DNA of 64,000 bases, taken from Symbiodinium natans. Its lineage: Eukaryota; Sar; Dinophyceae; Suessiales; Symbiodiniaceae. This document shows, piece after piece, positions 22,740-33,155 of this stretch. Positions within the stretch are counted from its first letter, which is position 1; every line of letters starts with the position of its first letter. Location: positions 1 through 64,000 of the forward strand of contig CAJNDS010002179.1 of the NCBI GenBank assembly GCA_905221605.1. Reading direction: 5' to 3'. The notes beneath the pieces are model-generated. The model saw only the letters and a list, made by a program, of their open reading frames with translations, made no database searches and had not been told where the DNA came from. The position numbers and the translations under genes were made by a program.

Positions 22740-22975
22740 AGACCCCTGATCCACGACCCCACCCGACCGACCCAACCGCCCACCACCGACCCGCCCAACA
22801 AACCCCACAGGACTCGCCAACCCCAACCCGAGCCCCCAATCCACCAACCCGACCAACCGCCCACCCCAACGAGACCGACCCACCGACCCACCCCACCCGA
22901 GCAGCCCACCAACCGACACGACCCAACAAGACACGACCCTACCCGACCTGCCCAATCACAGTGACCCCGACGGAT
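22740..22975. repeat. Low-complexity CCCACCGACC tract
   Basis: Strand-biased C/A-rich sequence with irregular CCCACCGAC, CCAACC and CCGACC words. Its Thr/Pro-rich (plus) and Gly/Trp-rich (minus) frames are compositional. Confidence 0.8.
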
Positions 22976-23124
22976 CCGACTACTCCGGGTGGGCCACGAG
23001 TCCGAAGCGGCCCGAGATCAGTCGGAAAACGCATCGCTCCGAGTCAGAGAAACCCCCCCTGAGTCGGAAATCCAGATGAGGCGTGTCCGAGAAACGACCG
23101 GAAATTTCGGCGACGTCGAGTAGA

Positions 23125-24520
23125 GAATTTGTCATTTGGATTGTACCGTGAATTTGTATCAATTCTCTACTTCTGGTTCTCCAAGAACGAATACAAGAAA
23201 CAAAAACAAGAAACGAGGGGGGTGGAATTTAGACTTATTCTCTACTTGTCTACTATAATGAACACAAGAGACAAATCAAGGAACGAGGAGGGCTGGAATT
23301 TAGAATAATTCTCTACCGCTCTGATATTCGAAATGACTTTCTTGTTATTGGGATTGTATTGCAAATTTCTATCAATTCTCTACCTGTCTGAATTTTCGAA
23401 GAATGAATACAAGAAACAAAACAAGAAAGGAGGGGGGGGGGGGAGTTTAGACTAATTCTCTACTTCCCTACTCATTCTCTAATTTGCGAATAATGAACAC
23501 AAGAGACAAAACAAGAAACGAGGGGAGGGGAATTTAGAATAGCTTTCTACTCCTCTGCTATTCGAATCATGAACATAACAAGCAAGAAACGAGGGTGGTG
23601 GAATTTAGAATAATTCCCTACCCACCAACCCCCCTGCTTTTTGAACACGTCAGAAAAGACTTTGTTGTCATTTGGATTGTGTTGTACATTTCTATCAATT
23701 CTCTACTTCGCTGATTTTCGAAGAGTGAATACAAGAAACAAAAGCAAGAAACGAGGGGGTGGACTTTAGACTAATTCTCTACTTCTCTAGTCCTTCTCTA
23801 TTTTTCGAATAATGAACACAAGAGACAAAACAAGAACGAGGGGGGGTACAATTTAGCATAATTCTCGACCCCTCTGATATTCGACAAGCTAATTGGGGGG
23901 GGGGGGGGCTGCGCCCCCCCGCCCCCCCCAACCCCTCCGCTGTTTGATTACGTCAGAAATGACTTTGTTGTCATTTGGATTGTGTTGTAAATTTCTATCA
24001 ATTCTCTACTTCTCTGACTTTCGAAGAACGAACACAAGAAACAAAAACAAGAAACGAGAAACAAAACAAGAAAGGAGGGGGGGTGGAATTTAGACTAATT
24101 CTCTACTTCCATTTGCGAAAAATGAACACAAGAGACAAAACAAGAAACGAGGGGAGTGGAATTTAGAATAACTCTCTACTCCTCTGCTATTCGAATCATG
24201 AACATAAAAAGCAAGAAACGAGGGTGGTGGAATTTAGAATAATTCCCTACCCACCAACCCCCCTGCTTTTTGATCACGTCAGAAAAGACTTTGTTGTCAT
24301 TTGGATTGTGTTGTACATTTCTATCAATTCTCTACTTCTCTGATTTTCGAAGAGTGAATACAAGAAACAAAAGCAAGAAACGAGGGGGGTGGAACTTAGA
24401 CTTATTCTCTACTTCTCTGCTCATTCTCTATTTTCGAATAATGAACACAAGAGACAAATCAAGGAACGAGGGCGGGTGGAAATTAGAATAATTCTCTACC
24501 GCTCTGATATTCGACACGGA
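23125..24520 (+). repeat. Satellite of five 210-330 bp units
   Basis: Units begin near 23129, 23341, 23664, 23966 and 24294 with TTGTCATTTGGATTGT, followed by TTTCTATCAATTCTCTACTT, GAATACAAGAAACAAAA, G-runs, and TGGAATTTAGA. Sub-blocks (AACACAAGAGACAAAACAAG, AATTCTCTAC) repeat within a unit, so it is a higher-order array. Includes a 17-base G/C run at 23896. No gene. Confidence 0.9.
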
Positions 24521-24686
24521 TTTTCCGACTCGCCCCTGTGCCCATTTCTGATTTTCGTCCTGGTCTTTTCCGACTCGAGTTCTCGACTCGAAGGGTCTGT
24601 TTCCGGCATCTGCCGCACTCTCTAACCCCCAAGCAGCCAAGCAACCCCACCAATACATTATGACCTCGTGGCAGAACGCTGCGCAG

Positions 24687-25532
24687 TCACATCGCCCCCG
24701 GACCCGACTCTGTAACGTAGTCGTTGTAGTCGTGTCGTCGTCGTCGTCGCAAGAGAAGTATCAGTAGCAATAGCAGTAGCAGTAGCAGTGCCCTCCTGGT
24801 TTGTGATTCGGGCCCCTTGGTCTTTGATTGGTAGTTTTTCAAAGTGGCGTAAGCGGCTTTCGCAGCCAAGCCACGTTGGTGAGTGGGGCAAAAGTGACGC
24901 TCTCCAGCAGATCCATCAGGGCAGCCCGGAAAAAAACCAGGCCTGTCGCTGGATTCCAGCTTGTGTTGGAGCTCGCTGGTTTCGGCGCTCAGCGGTTCAA
25001 AAGCAGGCGGTGTCCCTAGGCCTGGCACAGAAACCAGATGGAAGAGTTGGTCATCATCTGCAAGGTCCACTTTCCCAAGCTGCACTGGTACTACGGTTTG
25101 TTGGGTAAATGACGTGTACCCATCAATGTCGGAAAAGTTCATCCCTGGAAGGTCAAAACAATGCCCAGTGTGAGGGTTTATGATACGGCCGTCTTGCCAG
25201 ACCCAGTCCATGAAGAGTCGACCCTCTTCACAGGCGTTGCCTCGCAAGGGCCTTGAATGATGAGCGTAGAAAGCTGGGTAGAAATTTGTGCACGCGGTAT
25301 AAGCTCCGCTGCGCTTGCGCTGCCGGTTCACAAGCCAGGTCTGGTTCCAGTACCAAACTTGGCGGCTTGTGGCCAAATCATCATCACAATCCACCAAGGC
25401 CAGGAACCATGACATCCTCAACGTGACGCACTTTTGCAACTTCGCAGAGCGAATGGTGAAAGGTTCCAGCGGGCCCACGCTCGCGGAAGCTAACACGAGC
25501 ATCGAACACCCCCAAGCCAGCAGGGAAGCCAT
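24687..25532 (-). CDS. Secreted protein with possible beta-trefoil (ricin-B-type lectin) domain
   Basis: ATG frame of 281 codons. The first ~20 residues (MASLLAWGCSMLVLASASVG) are a good signal peptide. Then come FTIRSAKLQKCVTL, DCDDDLATSRQVW and, further on, GRIINPHTGHCFDLPG, which match the look of Q-x-W-type sugar-binding repeats (G-x-I-x-N-x-x-T-G-x-C-F/L-D). The last ~45 codons are microsatellite: a Leu run (ALLLLLLLLLLILLL) followed by five Arg, encoded by GTAGCA-like and GTCGTC repeats, so the true C-terminus may lie before it or a splice may remove it. Lectin assignment is moderate. Confidence 0.55.
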   Translation of the reverse strand: MASLLAWGCSMLVLASASVGPLEPFTIRSAKLQKCVTLRMSWFLALVDCDDDLATSRQVWYWNQTWLVNRQRKRSGAYTACTNFYPAFYAHHSRPLRGNACEEGRLFMDWVWQDGRIINPHTGHCFDLPGMNFSDIDGYTSFTQQTVVPVQLGKVDLADDDQLFHLVSVPGLGTPPAFEPLSAETSELQHKLESSDRPGFFPGCPDGSAGERHFCPTHQRGLAAKAAYATLKNYQSKTKGPESQTRRALLLLLLLLLILLLRRRRRHDYNDYVTESGPGAM

Positions 25533-25562
25533 CGCCCGGACAACGGTGCAAAAGGCTTCCTG

Positions 25563-25690
25563 CCTAGGGGATAGGATTAGGGGGACGCTTGGGGATATAG
25601 ACCCTCTGAATAAGGTCCCTGTTTAAGAGAGCCAGAAGAAGGTTGAGAAGGGGTTCCCTTTTGCGGGTCCTCCTTATCCTAGCTAGGACT
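25563..25690. mobile_element. Short TIR element, introner-like (family H)
   Basis: Left end TAGGATTAGGGGGAC against right end GTCCTCCTTATCCTA, an imperfect inverted repeat, with CTAG at both borders. Lies just upstream (sense) of the lectin-like ORF, where an intron in the 5' part of the gene would be expected. Confidence 0.5.
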
Positions 25691-25699
25691 GCCGCAGTT

Positions 25700-27150
25700 C
25701 AACCTCAAAGCCAAAACAGCAACGCCTTTGTGCTTCTTATGGCGCCCGGGAATGTGGCCGGAATTTGCACCATTGGACTAAGCTTTGCCTGCATGCATGC
25801 ATGCATGAATGACTGAATGAATGAACGAATGAATGAACGAGTATCCAAATGCGGCATCGTGGATCGCAGCAGAATGATCAGCACGCATGGCGCGCATACA
25901 CAGGAAGCTTGCCACACAAATCCGTGCTACTGGACGACATGACAGGGCCTGTCGCGGAGCTCGAAATGACACTTAGTCTACATTCGGAACCCGCTCAGGA
26001 CCAGAGGCGAGCCACAAATGCAGGGTTTGTGTGGCTCAAGGCTTTTGGGAGGCATGAGCTCCGTAGGTCTGAGGCGAAGAGGTCCTAAGACCTTTTGTCG
26101 CTTTCGGTCTCTTGTCACCAGGTCGTGGCTCACAAGTCCCTTTCCGCCCTAAACTGCAGGTGCCTCCACCTGAGCAGAATCCACCAGGCCAAACAGCAAA
26201 CACGCTGTAAATACCGATGCTTCCGGCTGCACGCAAAAAGGATGCACCCGTCCCCCCCCCCCCATGCCTGGGGAAGTGCCAAAGTCGACAACCCTTCCAC
26301 GGCGGCGAGAACACTTTTTGAGCACGGACTGGGAAACTGCCGGCAAGCAGGGCGGCGAGAACCCTTTTTTTTTGCAGCTGGGACTCTTTGATGCCAGGCA
26401 CCCTAACACCTAAACCCTAAACCCTGAACCCCTAAACCCTACCTTAAAACTGACCTTGTGCCGCAACAGCCTTGGCAGCGTGCCAGCATCTGCAAGCCAG
26501 TCAGTTGAGGGCTGGAGCCGTGCGGGAATAGTTGGGCTAGGGACTACCAGTGTTTCCTCAGAGCCAGGAACGCCAGGCCTGATCCGGCTCTTGCTTCTAC
26601 ATGTTGCTGTCGCTGCCTATCTATCAAACGTAAAGCAGGTAGAAAGCCAAAGATATCATTCAAAGAAGCCCCTGCGCAGCCCACCTTTTCCACATCTGCA
26701 CCGACCTGTGCGTGGGTGTCCTGGGCAGCTGTCCGAGGTCCAAGGATTGGAATGCGCGGTGGCTGCCTGATGGCTGTCTGGTGTCTGTTGCTCAACGACA
26801 GGCAAACCCTGACTCTACCAGAGTGGTAGTAGAGGTCATATTATGTCCAAGCAACATGAGCCACCTTCTCCAAGCCCGGAACCCTTCCCCAAAAAAAAAC
26901 ACAAAACCGCTCTCCGAGCAGGCAGACGAAACGTCTTGCGTCTGAGTGCAAGGGTTGCAGCTTTGCTTCGCAAAATGCCACAACCGTCACACATACAAAC
27001 GCCTGTGAGCAATGCATGCTGCATTGTATGCCACAGACGCTCGTGGTGCAAAGTGTGACTTCGGTCAAAATCGCTTCGCACAAGAGCTCGGAACTTCCAA
27101 AATCATTGGTGCAGCCACCGGCTGCACTGGGATTCAGCTATGAAGGCTTT
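25700..27150. other. No confident gene
   Basis: Contains a (ATGA/CATG)n microsatellite at 25785-25845, a small CCCTAAA block at 26408-26440, and open frames on both strands without protein character or splice sites. Confidence 0.4.
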
Positions 27151-27162
27151 TGTTGTCAGCTC

Positions 27163-29397
27163 TCACGCCGGTAGTACGTTCGCTGCACGCTTACCACAGC
27201 ACATGCTCCATGAGCCATGTTGCATCCTGTTGTATACTAAGATGACTCCAAGGCTTACCAGGCAAGCTCCGACGATGGAGGCCCCGACGACGATTGCAAT
27301 TTCCCACCCTTCCAGTGGAACTGCGCCACACACACAAGGACCGGAGTCGTTGACGATTTCAACGGCCATCATCCCCACGTCCTCGTGGTCCAACCGATGG
27401 CAATGGAGCATGACCTGGCGCACAGTCCCAAACAATCACCAGAGAACAAATGCCGGTGCGACAAGTAAGGGAAGGCCTGTGCTGGAAGCATCAAAAGGTA
27501 TGTTGCACTATGTTGCACTACAGTCACAAAGGAGGCTCTTCAAGGGTTTGCACCTCTCACATCCAAGCAACCTTTCCGGTAAAACGCATGGCTTTGTACC
27601 TGAGAACGCCAGCCCCCTCGATGGTGTCGTGCCAGTCACCGGCCAGAAAGTAGTTGGCATCAATGTTGCCACTGCCGCGTCTGTCATTGTCGCCTGCGCC
27701 AAAGCCCGAGATGATCTGGAATGGGTAGACATGCTGGTGGTAAGGATGCTCTCTGGCGCTGATCTCGCGCTCAACCACTGCACCCAGATAGCTCTGATGC
27801 AGAATGTCCTCCTTCTCAAAACGGCGGCCATTCACATCACGGCGATCCAACTTCGTGACACAGGAGCAACCCAAGGATGCCTCCGTGTTTAGAAGACTTT
27901 CAAGATATGCTGGGTATGTTGGGCTCCACGGCTCAAGATCAACCGAAGGCTTCTGTTCGGCTCCAGTGGTCACCGTTGCAAGGAGGTCGCCTGCCCATGT
28001 GACCTGGTACTCTGAGCTTACACTGGGACAGCGCACCATGAGGTCAGCTCTGCCCCCAACGGCTATGGATGCAGAGCCAAGCAACATTCGAGGAAAGTCT
28101 CGAATGTACACACCGTCCTTTGCAAGGAGCGCCATCTCACATCCAATGATCTGGAACGACAACTCCTCGGCCAGCCACCCAGCGTATACTACTCTGAAGC
28201 GCGTCCACTCGCCTGCAGCCACAGGAATACTCGGCTTGATCTCGCCGTTCACCAATGTTGTTATGGTGCCACCCGCCACCCCAAACCAGGAGTCCCGCGA
28301 CCTTGATGCAATTCTCTCAAGTTCTTGCAAGTCCATCTGCATGACCTGCAACATGGTTGGGGTACCATTTAAAAACAATCATTTTTGCTAGTTGTCGGGT
28401 TTAAGTTTAAGTATATCAAGTATTCATAAACATGATTTTCAACCATGACCCAGTTACCATCAGGATCACTTCAGGCGCTCCCTCCACCTCAGATGGCAAA
28501 GTTCCTGGAGGGTCCTCCACAATCAGCGCCGACGCCGCGCCCCCGCCGACCTGCAGTGCAGTGGAGCCATGCCGATGAGGGTGCAGCCAGTGCGTTCCAG
28601 GCATGTGATCCTTAGTTGCTAAGCCCCCCCGAAAGTGTAGACTTTCAGTTTTATAGGGGAATATAGGGGATTTCAGCATCCCCAGAAAGTGTAAAAAAGT
28701 GTACTCATTCAGCGCCTAAGGATCCGAAGATATGGATGTCACGTACACTCTGTCTTCGCCTGGCAGAACTGTCACGGTGGCATCGTCTGAAGGAAGCTCT
28801 CCACTCACATAAAGCCCATGAAAGTGCACGTTAGACTCGTCGGCAGCTGAGAACCTTAGTTGTCCAGTACCTGGGGGGGACTAAAGGTTAACCTTTGGGA
28901 ATAATAAGGGGACTATACCACCCCAACAAGGTTAAAGGTTACCAACTCTACAACTAAGGAACTCATTGTGTACGTATGAGCTTCCCTGGTCCGGCAGCAA
29001 GTTCTTGAAGTGCACCCGAAGGTCATCACCCGGTCGCACCCGGATCGTTGGCCCCGGCACTGTCCCATTGTAGGCCCTCGTCTTCATCGTGATGCCTGAC
29101 AGTGCTCTAGGCTCTAGGGGTTTAGGGTCTTAGGGTTTAGTGTTTAGGGGACTGCAATCACAACTTCTCTTGCGTTGTGAAACTTGGAAGGGTATGTGCT
29201 TGACATTCGTCCCTGCCTGAGGATGTGGTGACCGTTGCACGATCCAACGTTAGGACGATGTCCAGCATGCCATTCTCGGAGCTCACCACTGGCGGCACTG
29301 GCAGCAGGACGGCAAGGGCAACGGGCACTCCACAAGCAACGAGAGCGAGGAAGAATGCCATTGAGAACAGCTTGGGACCCTTGGCCGTGTGGGGCAT
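27163..29397 (-). CDS. Multicopper oxidase (laccase-like), membrane-anchored, six exons
   Basis: Exons (minus order): 29397-29217, 29095-28963, 28854-28725, 28610-28458, 28345-27572, 27414-27163. Phases agree throughout and give 540 residues. All four copper motifs are present: HFHG (exon 3), HPHRHG (exon 4), HPYHQH (exon 5) and HCHRLDHEDVGM (exon 6). Exon 1 gives a signal peptide or anchor (MAFFLALVACGVPVALAVLL); exon 2 has YNGTVPGPTIRVRPGD; the C-terminus has one TM helix (IAIVVGASIVGACLVSLGVI) and a short basic tail. It should oxidise phenolics, amines or metal ions (Fe2+, Mn2+) with O2 reduced to water, at the cell surface or in a compartment. Splice pairs: GC-AG, GT-AG, apparently GA-AG, then two GT-AG. 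Introns 2 and 3 are introner-like; intron 1 holds CCCTAAA repeats. The first ATG is in frame; another exon could precede it. Confidence 0.9.
28611..28724 (-). mobile_element. Introner (family C) forming intron 3 of the multicopper oxidase
   Basis: On the sense strand the coding sequence reads TCG, then GATCCTTAGG...CAACTAAG, then GAT CAC ATG. The element has CCTTAG/CTAAGG ends and a GAT direct repeat at both sides. Removing one GAT plus the element restores the conserved oxidase segment SSDHMPGTHW. The donor must then be GA (or a shifted site). A homologous copy lies at 34723-34806, sharing AGCCCC, GTGTA-ACTTTCAGTT, TATAGGGGA, AAGTGTAAA and ACTCATTCAGC. Confidence 0.8.
28855..28962 (-). mobile_element. 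Introner-like element forming intron 2 of the multicopper oxidase
   Basis: Perfect 10 bp inverted ends on the sense strand, CCTTAGTTGT and ACAACTAAGG, with a TTC direct repeat outside. Splicing GA|GTTCC...CTAAG|G restores HNEFSAADESNVHFHG, the expected oxidase sequence. An inner inverted repeat (GGTAACCTTTAACC and GGTTAACCTTTA) would fold the intron. Confidence 0.8.
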
Positions 29398-29574
29398 ATC
29401 TGGTGCTGCGGCTCACAGGGCCAGCTCGGACTTCGCAAAAGACAGTCTTAGACACTCTCCTACTGCCGTGCCCATGTTTAATAAGAGCAGTCGACCAGAG
29501 CTTCTTTGCGCTCTGAGGCAAGCGAGCTCCGGCACTTTATGGGTGAAGAGCCCCTCAAGCCCAAGCCCTCACCC

Positions 29575-29695
29575 GAATAAACCCTAAACCCCTGGAGCCT
29601 ATAAACCCTAAGCCCTAGATCCCCCAATAGACCCTAAACCCTCTTTTTGAACGAGGTCTCTAACCCTAAACCCTAAGCACTAAACCCTAAATGGT
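29575..29695. repeat. Degenerate CCCTAAA block
   Basis: Left flank of a small island (29696-29775) that has TTTAGGG repeat on its right. The island is open in a plus ATG frame (VATPQSGRAVAARLL) and a minus frame, so strand is undecided. Confidence 0.7.
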
Positions 29696-29949
29696 GGCTA
29701 CTCCTCAGTCGGGAAGGGCGGTCGCTGCACGGCTGCTGTCCTCGCTTCTTGGAGTTTATAGGGTCTTTATGGTGATTTAGGGTTTAGGGTTTAGGGTTAG
29801 GGGGTTAAGATGGCCCATAGGGTTCAGGGATCCCGAGTTTAGGCTTGGCACCGTTGCCCATGGCAACTAATCGAACAAGAACCCAACCTCACAAATCCCA
29901 TTGGCCACACTTCTGAATCCCCTTCTCTCGCCAAGATAGCTATGATGTG

Positions 29950-30250
29950 ACCCTAAACCCTAAACCCTAAACCCAAAACCCAAAACCCTAACCCTAAACC
30001 CTAAACCCTAACCAGCTCTTGAGGCCACCACCCTCCATAGTTCGAATCTCCAGTGCAACGCCCAAGCTTTCCCAACTGCATCTGCGAAGTAGCATGTGCT
30101 CACACCTCCAGCCGTGCAGTTGAACCTACTCGACCACAACCCTAAACCCTAACCCCCGAGCCCTAAACCCTGAACCCCTAACCCTAAACCCTAAACCCGA
30201 AACCCTAAACCCTGAACCCTGAACCCTGAACCCTAAACCCTAAACCCTAA
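29950..30250. repeat. CCCTAAA arrays (two blocks)
   Basis: 29950-30012 and 30138-30250, with CCCAAAA, CCCGAAA and CCCTGAA variants. The ~120 bp between them shows no clear exon. Confidence 0.85.
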
Positions 30251-30254
30251 ACAC

Positions 30255-30368
30255 AACGGGGGCTCCAGTGTGGGTTCTTCAGCAGCGCAGGCAGGGCAGC
30301 TGCACTGGGGCCCAACCTCGGGTTCTCGGCTCGAGGATCCGAGGTCTGCGACTGCAGGAGGGGTGGTG
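30255..30368. CDS. Putative exon island, strand undecided
   Basis: Flanked by CCCTAAA on the left and a TTTAGGG array (30369-30470) on the right. Plus: after TTCTTCAG a frame reads SAGRAAALGPNLGFSARGSE with donor GAG|GTCTGC. Minus: after CCCTCCTGCAG, a stronger acceptor, a frame reads ADLGSSSREPEVGPQCSC. Either could be real. Confidence 0.4.
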
Positions 30369-31012
30369 TCGGGTTTAGGGTTTAGGGTTTAGGGTTTAGG
30401 GTTTAGGGTTTAGGGTTTAGGGTTTAGGGTTTAGGGTCTAGGGTCTAGGGTCTAGGGTTTAGGGCTGGGGTTTAGGGGTTTAGGGGTTTGGGGGTTTGGG
30501 GGTTTATGGTGTAGTTTTTTTGGTTTAGGGTGCTTAGGCGAAGGCGGCGTTGGGGCTACGGGTTTCAGATGTGGGAGGGGGACGTTTAAGGGGACATTTC
30601 CCTCTACCCCTCTGCCGCTACCCAATCGGGTTTAGTACAACCCTAAGCCTAAACCTCTTTTGGCTACTGGACTAAAGTCTAGCCTGAACCTCTACACCCC
30701 AAACCCCTAAACCTTAAAACCCTTTTTGCGACGGGCTTCTGGGTCCGCCCTGCTTGAGGGAGCAACCTTCAGCCCTCCCTCCCGAAACCCTGAGCAACCA
30801 CCCTCAACCACAGCAGGCTTGAAGCGTCAAAAAGCCCGCAAAGACCTCAACGTCAGGCCAGGGCACAGTTTCTGAAGCTCCGTTGGGATGCTGCTCGACA
30901 CCTTAAGTCCTAAACCCTGAACCTTGAACCCTGAACCCTAAACCCTAAACCCTAAACCCTAACCCTAAACCCTGAACCCTAAACCCTAAACCCTAAACTT
31001 CATTGGTCCTAG

Positions 31013-31070
31013 GACTCGGATTCTTGTAGCGACCGCAGGTCGACGCACTGACGTCTTAGGCGCGGTGGAG
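31013..31070 (+). CDS. Putative exon island
   Basis: Acceptor ATTGGTCCTAG|G and donor GTGGAG|GTGCGT enclose an open frame TRILVATAGRRTDVLGAVE. CCCTAAA array to the left (30925-31000), TTTAGGG block to the right (31093-31120). A minus frame is also open, so strand confidence is moderate. Confidence 0.45.
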
Positions 31071-31669
31071 GTGCGTTGCGAACACATTTGGGGTTCAGGG
31101 TTTAGGGTTTAGGGTTTAGGGCTTCCCTTGCTATCCCCGGTCTCTTGCAGACCTCATCGCTGACTCTCTTCGCATATTTCTTCGCAACAGAGAACACAAA
31201 CCTTGTCGCTTCATTATTCCCATTCGTAAGCCAAAGCCCGGTGCAAGCCCGGTAACAATGGGGATGTGGCAATCTTCTTTCAGCTGAGAGTCGTGGATTT
31301 TGGATGCCGTCCGGGGTGAGATCCAACCCTGCGGGGGACGTCAGTAGAGACAGCTACGTGGGCGTTGAACCCCTAAACCCTAAACCCTAAACCCTAAACC
31401 GTTGACTGAGTCCCTCACATTCCGCACACGTAACAACGGACAAAGTCTGCTCCCTCTGTGCCACAGGCTCGAGGCTGCACGCAACACAAGAAGCCCCAGG
31501 CATCATATAGGGGCATTAATAAGAATTAGAATAAGCCTCCTTTTTTTCTTTTGGGGGGGGGGGGGGGGTATTAGAGTATACTTAAAAAGGGGACCCTAAG
31601 GGATGCTATTAGTTATTATTCCGACCCCTAAACCCTAAACCCTATGGCGGTACCTTGATGAAATTCCAG

Positions 31670-31707
31670 GCCATGGAGAAGGCGGACGAGGAGCGGATGA
31701 CGAAGAT
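31670..31707 (+). CDS. Putative 38 bp exon
   Basis: AAATTCCAG|GCC opens AMEKADEERMTK (a charged helix) and AAGAT|GTGAGAG is a good donor. A very short exon directly after a CCCTAAA block; about 35 bp downstream an introner (31743-31836) begins. Confidence 0.45.
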
Positions 31708-31742
31708 GTGAGAGACCTCGCAAGCCGCAAGACTTCCTCTTG

Positions 31743-31836
31743 GTTAGAAGGGAATGAGGTACATCCCCCCTAAATATACCCTTTAAGGGACTATATAGGG
31801 TACCTCATTCCCTCATGCCCTCATTCTAACCAACAG
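31743..31836 (+). mobile_element. Introner-like element, family B
   Basis: Begins TTG|GTTAGAAGGGAATG and ends CTAACCAACAG|TAAG, a GT...AG pair produced by its own inverted ends. Inner halves are mirror images (AATGAGGTAC / GTACCTCATT). Second copy at 32071-32190 and a shorter one at 54590-54680. Confidence 0.75.
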
Positions 31837-31897
31837 TAAGAAGAGGAGGCATGATGCACGGAAAGACAGACAGCTTTTTCGACTCTGTCTTTAAGAC

Positions 31898-32022
31898 TCA
31901 CCCAAAGAAGCTCTCTCTATACGCCCCTATTCAGTAAGACATAGTTATATCTTAAACCACATTAAGGATCTCTATATGATTCAGGCATATTCCTTAATCG
32001 AGGGGTGTTGGGCTTTCTGGGC
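31898..32022. mobile_element. Introner-like element, family A
   Basis: Ends CCCAAAGAAG-CTC and GGGGTGTTGGGCTTTCTGGG, inner words CTTAAACCACATTAAGGATC and ATTCCTTAATCGAGG. Related copies at 38470-38571, 41160-41305, 41550-41670 and 62238-62368. Confidence 0.65.
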
Positions 32023-32070
32023 AAACACTGTCCCTCATTGTCCTCTCATACCTACCGCAGTCTCCTCACT

Positions 32071-32190
32071 GTTGGTTAGTAGGGTATGAGGGAATGAGGT
32101 ACCCTCTGCAATCCCTTAAAGGGTATATGAAGGGTATATATGGGGGGATGTAGGGCACCTCATTCCCTCATTCCCTACTAACCAACAGTA
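32071..32190 (+). mobile_element. Introner-like element, family B
   Basis: GTTGGTTAGTAGGG at the left and CCCTACTAACCAACAG at the right are inverted repeats; both halves carry GAGGGAATGAGGT. GT and AG lie at the ends of the repeat, so it can splice itself out precisely. Confidence 0.8.
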
Positions 32191-32579
32191 AGTCTACTGG
32201 CACCAGCCTGCTCCATGTAGTGCCTGAGCTGCAGGGCACCACAGACAATCCGCACGAAGTTCGGAACCTAAACCCTTTTACATCCAGGCCTCTGAAGTCT
32301 GCCGGGTAAGTATGCTGACACACAGGCGCGAAGCACAAACCCAGCACTCGTGGCTAGGGAACTACTCGCTAAACCCTAAAGCCCTAAACCCTAAACTCGA
32401 AAACTTTAGGCTGAACTCGGCTGAGCGTTGCACATCGTAAAAATATCTAAGTCAACCCTTCGATAGCTGACACCAACTGACTACTCGACCTTCAGGTAGC
32501 GGCAGCGAAGGGAAACCGCCAGCTCGCCATGCAGCATTTGGGTATCCCATAGTATAAATACATAAATTTCTGTACACAA

Positions 32580-32665
32580 ATAATATGTGTATATATATAT
32601 GTATATATATATATATGTGTGTGTGTGTATATGTACACACATACATACACATGTATATACGTACT
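32580..32665. repeat. (TA)n/(TG)n microsatellite
   Basis: ATAT, GTGTGTGT and ATACATAC runs. Confidence 0.9.
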
Positions 32666-33106
32666 TCAGAAAAAAACTGATTACGTCTACATCTCCTGGT
32701 CCAGTGGCTGCCCTGCACCCAGAAGAATCTTGAGCTTCTCAACCAATGCCCCGCTGGAGACTTGCCTTAGTCGAGGGTTCTTAAGGGAGGGTACGTAACC
32801 CTCCCTGAGGCTCCGTAAGCTTCCCTAAGGTCCCTTTTTCAAACAGACCTTAGCATTGTTTTTGGGCATATTTAGGGGTTATTGAGGGGTAAGCAGGGGG
32901 TAATCTAGGGGTTGTTTAGGGGCTTCTTAGACATGTAGGGACTATAGCTGGCATTGGGATTCTTTGCCGTTTGGTTGTTGGCTTCGTGCACTTCTCGCAT
33001 CGTCTGGCGCATTCCGTCCCTCACCGGCCAAGAAGTCGCGTTGTTGGGGTTTAGGGTTTAGTTTTTTTTTCTCACCCACTTAGCTGACCTCTCGGACACT
33101 CTGCAG

Positions 33107-33155
33107 GGAACTGGCGGTACAATACTGGGGGAGCAAGTCTCCAGAACCGACCAGG
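33107..33155 (+). CDS. Putative exon ending in a telomere-type donor
   Basis: A good pyrimidine tract and CTCTGCAG|G open the frame ELAVQYWGSKSPEPT. The exon ends at ACCAGG|GTTTAGGG, so the intron begins with the heptamer array (33156-33178). Confidence 0.5.

Noticed and set aside
26018-26042. GTGTGGCTCAAGG as a dinoflagellate spliced-leader relic
   Set aside because: Only the last eight bases fit the leader end; the preceding CCATTTT part is missing, and no gene start follows.
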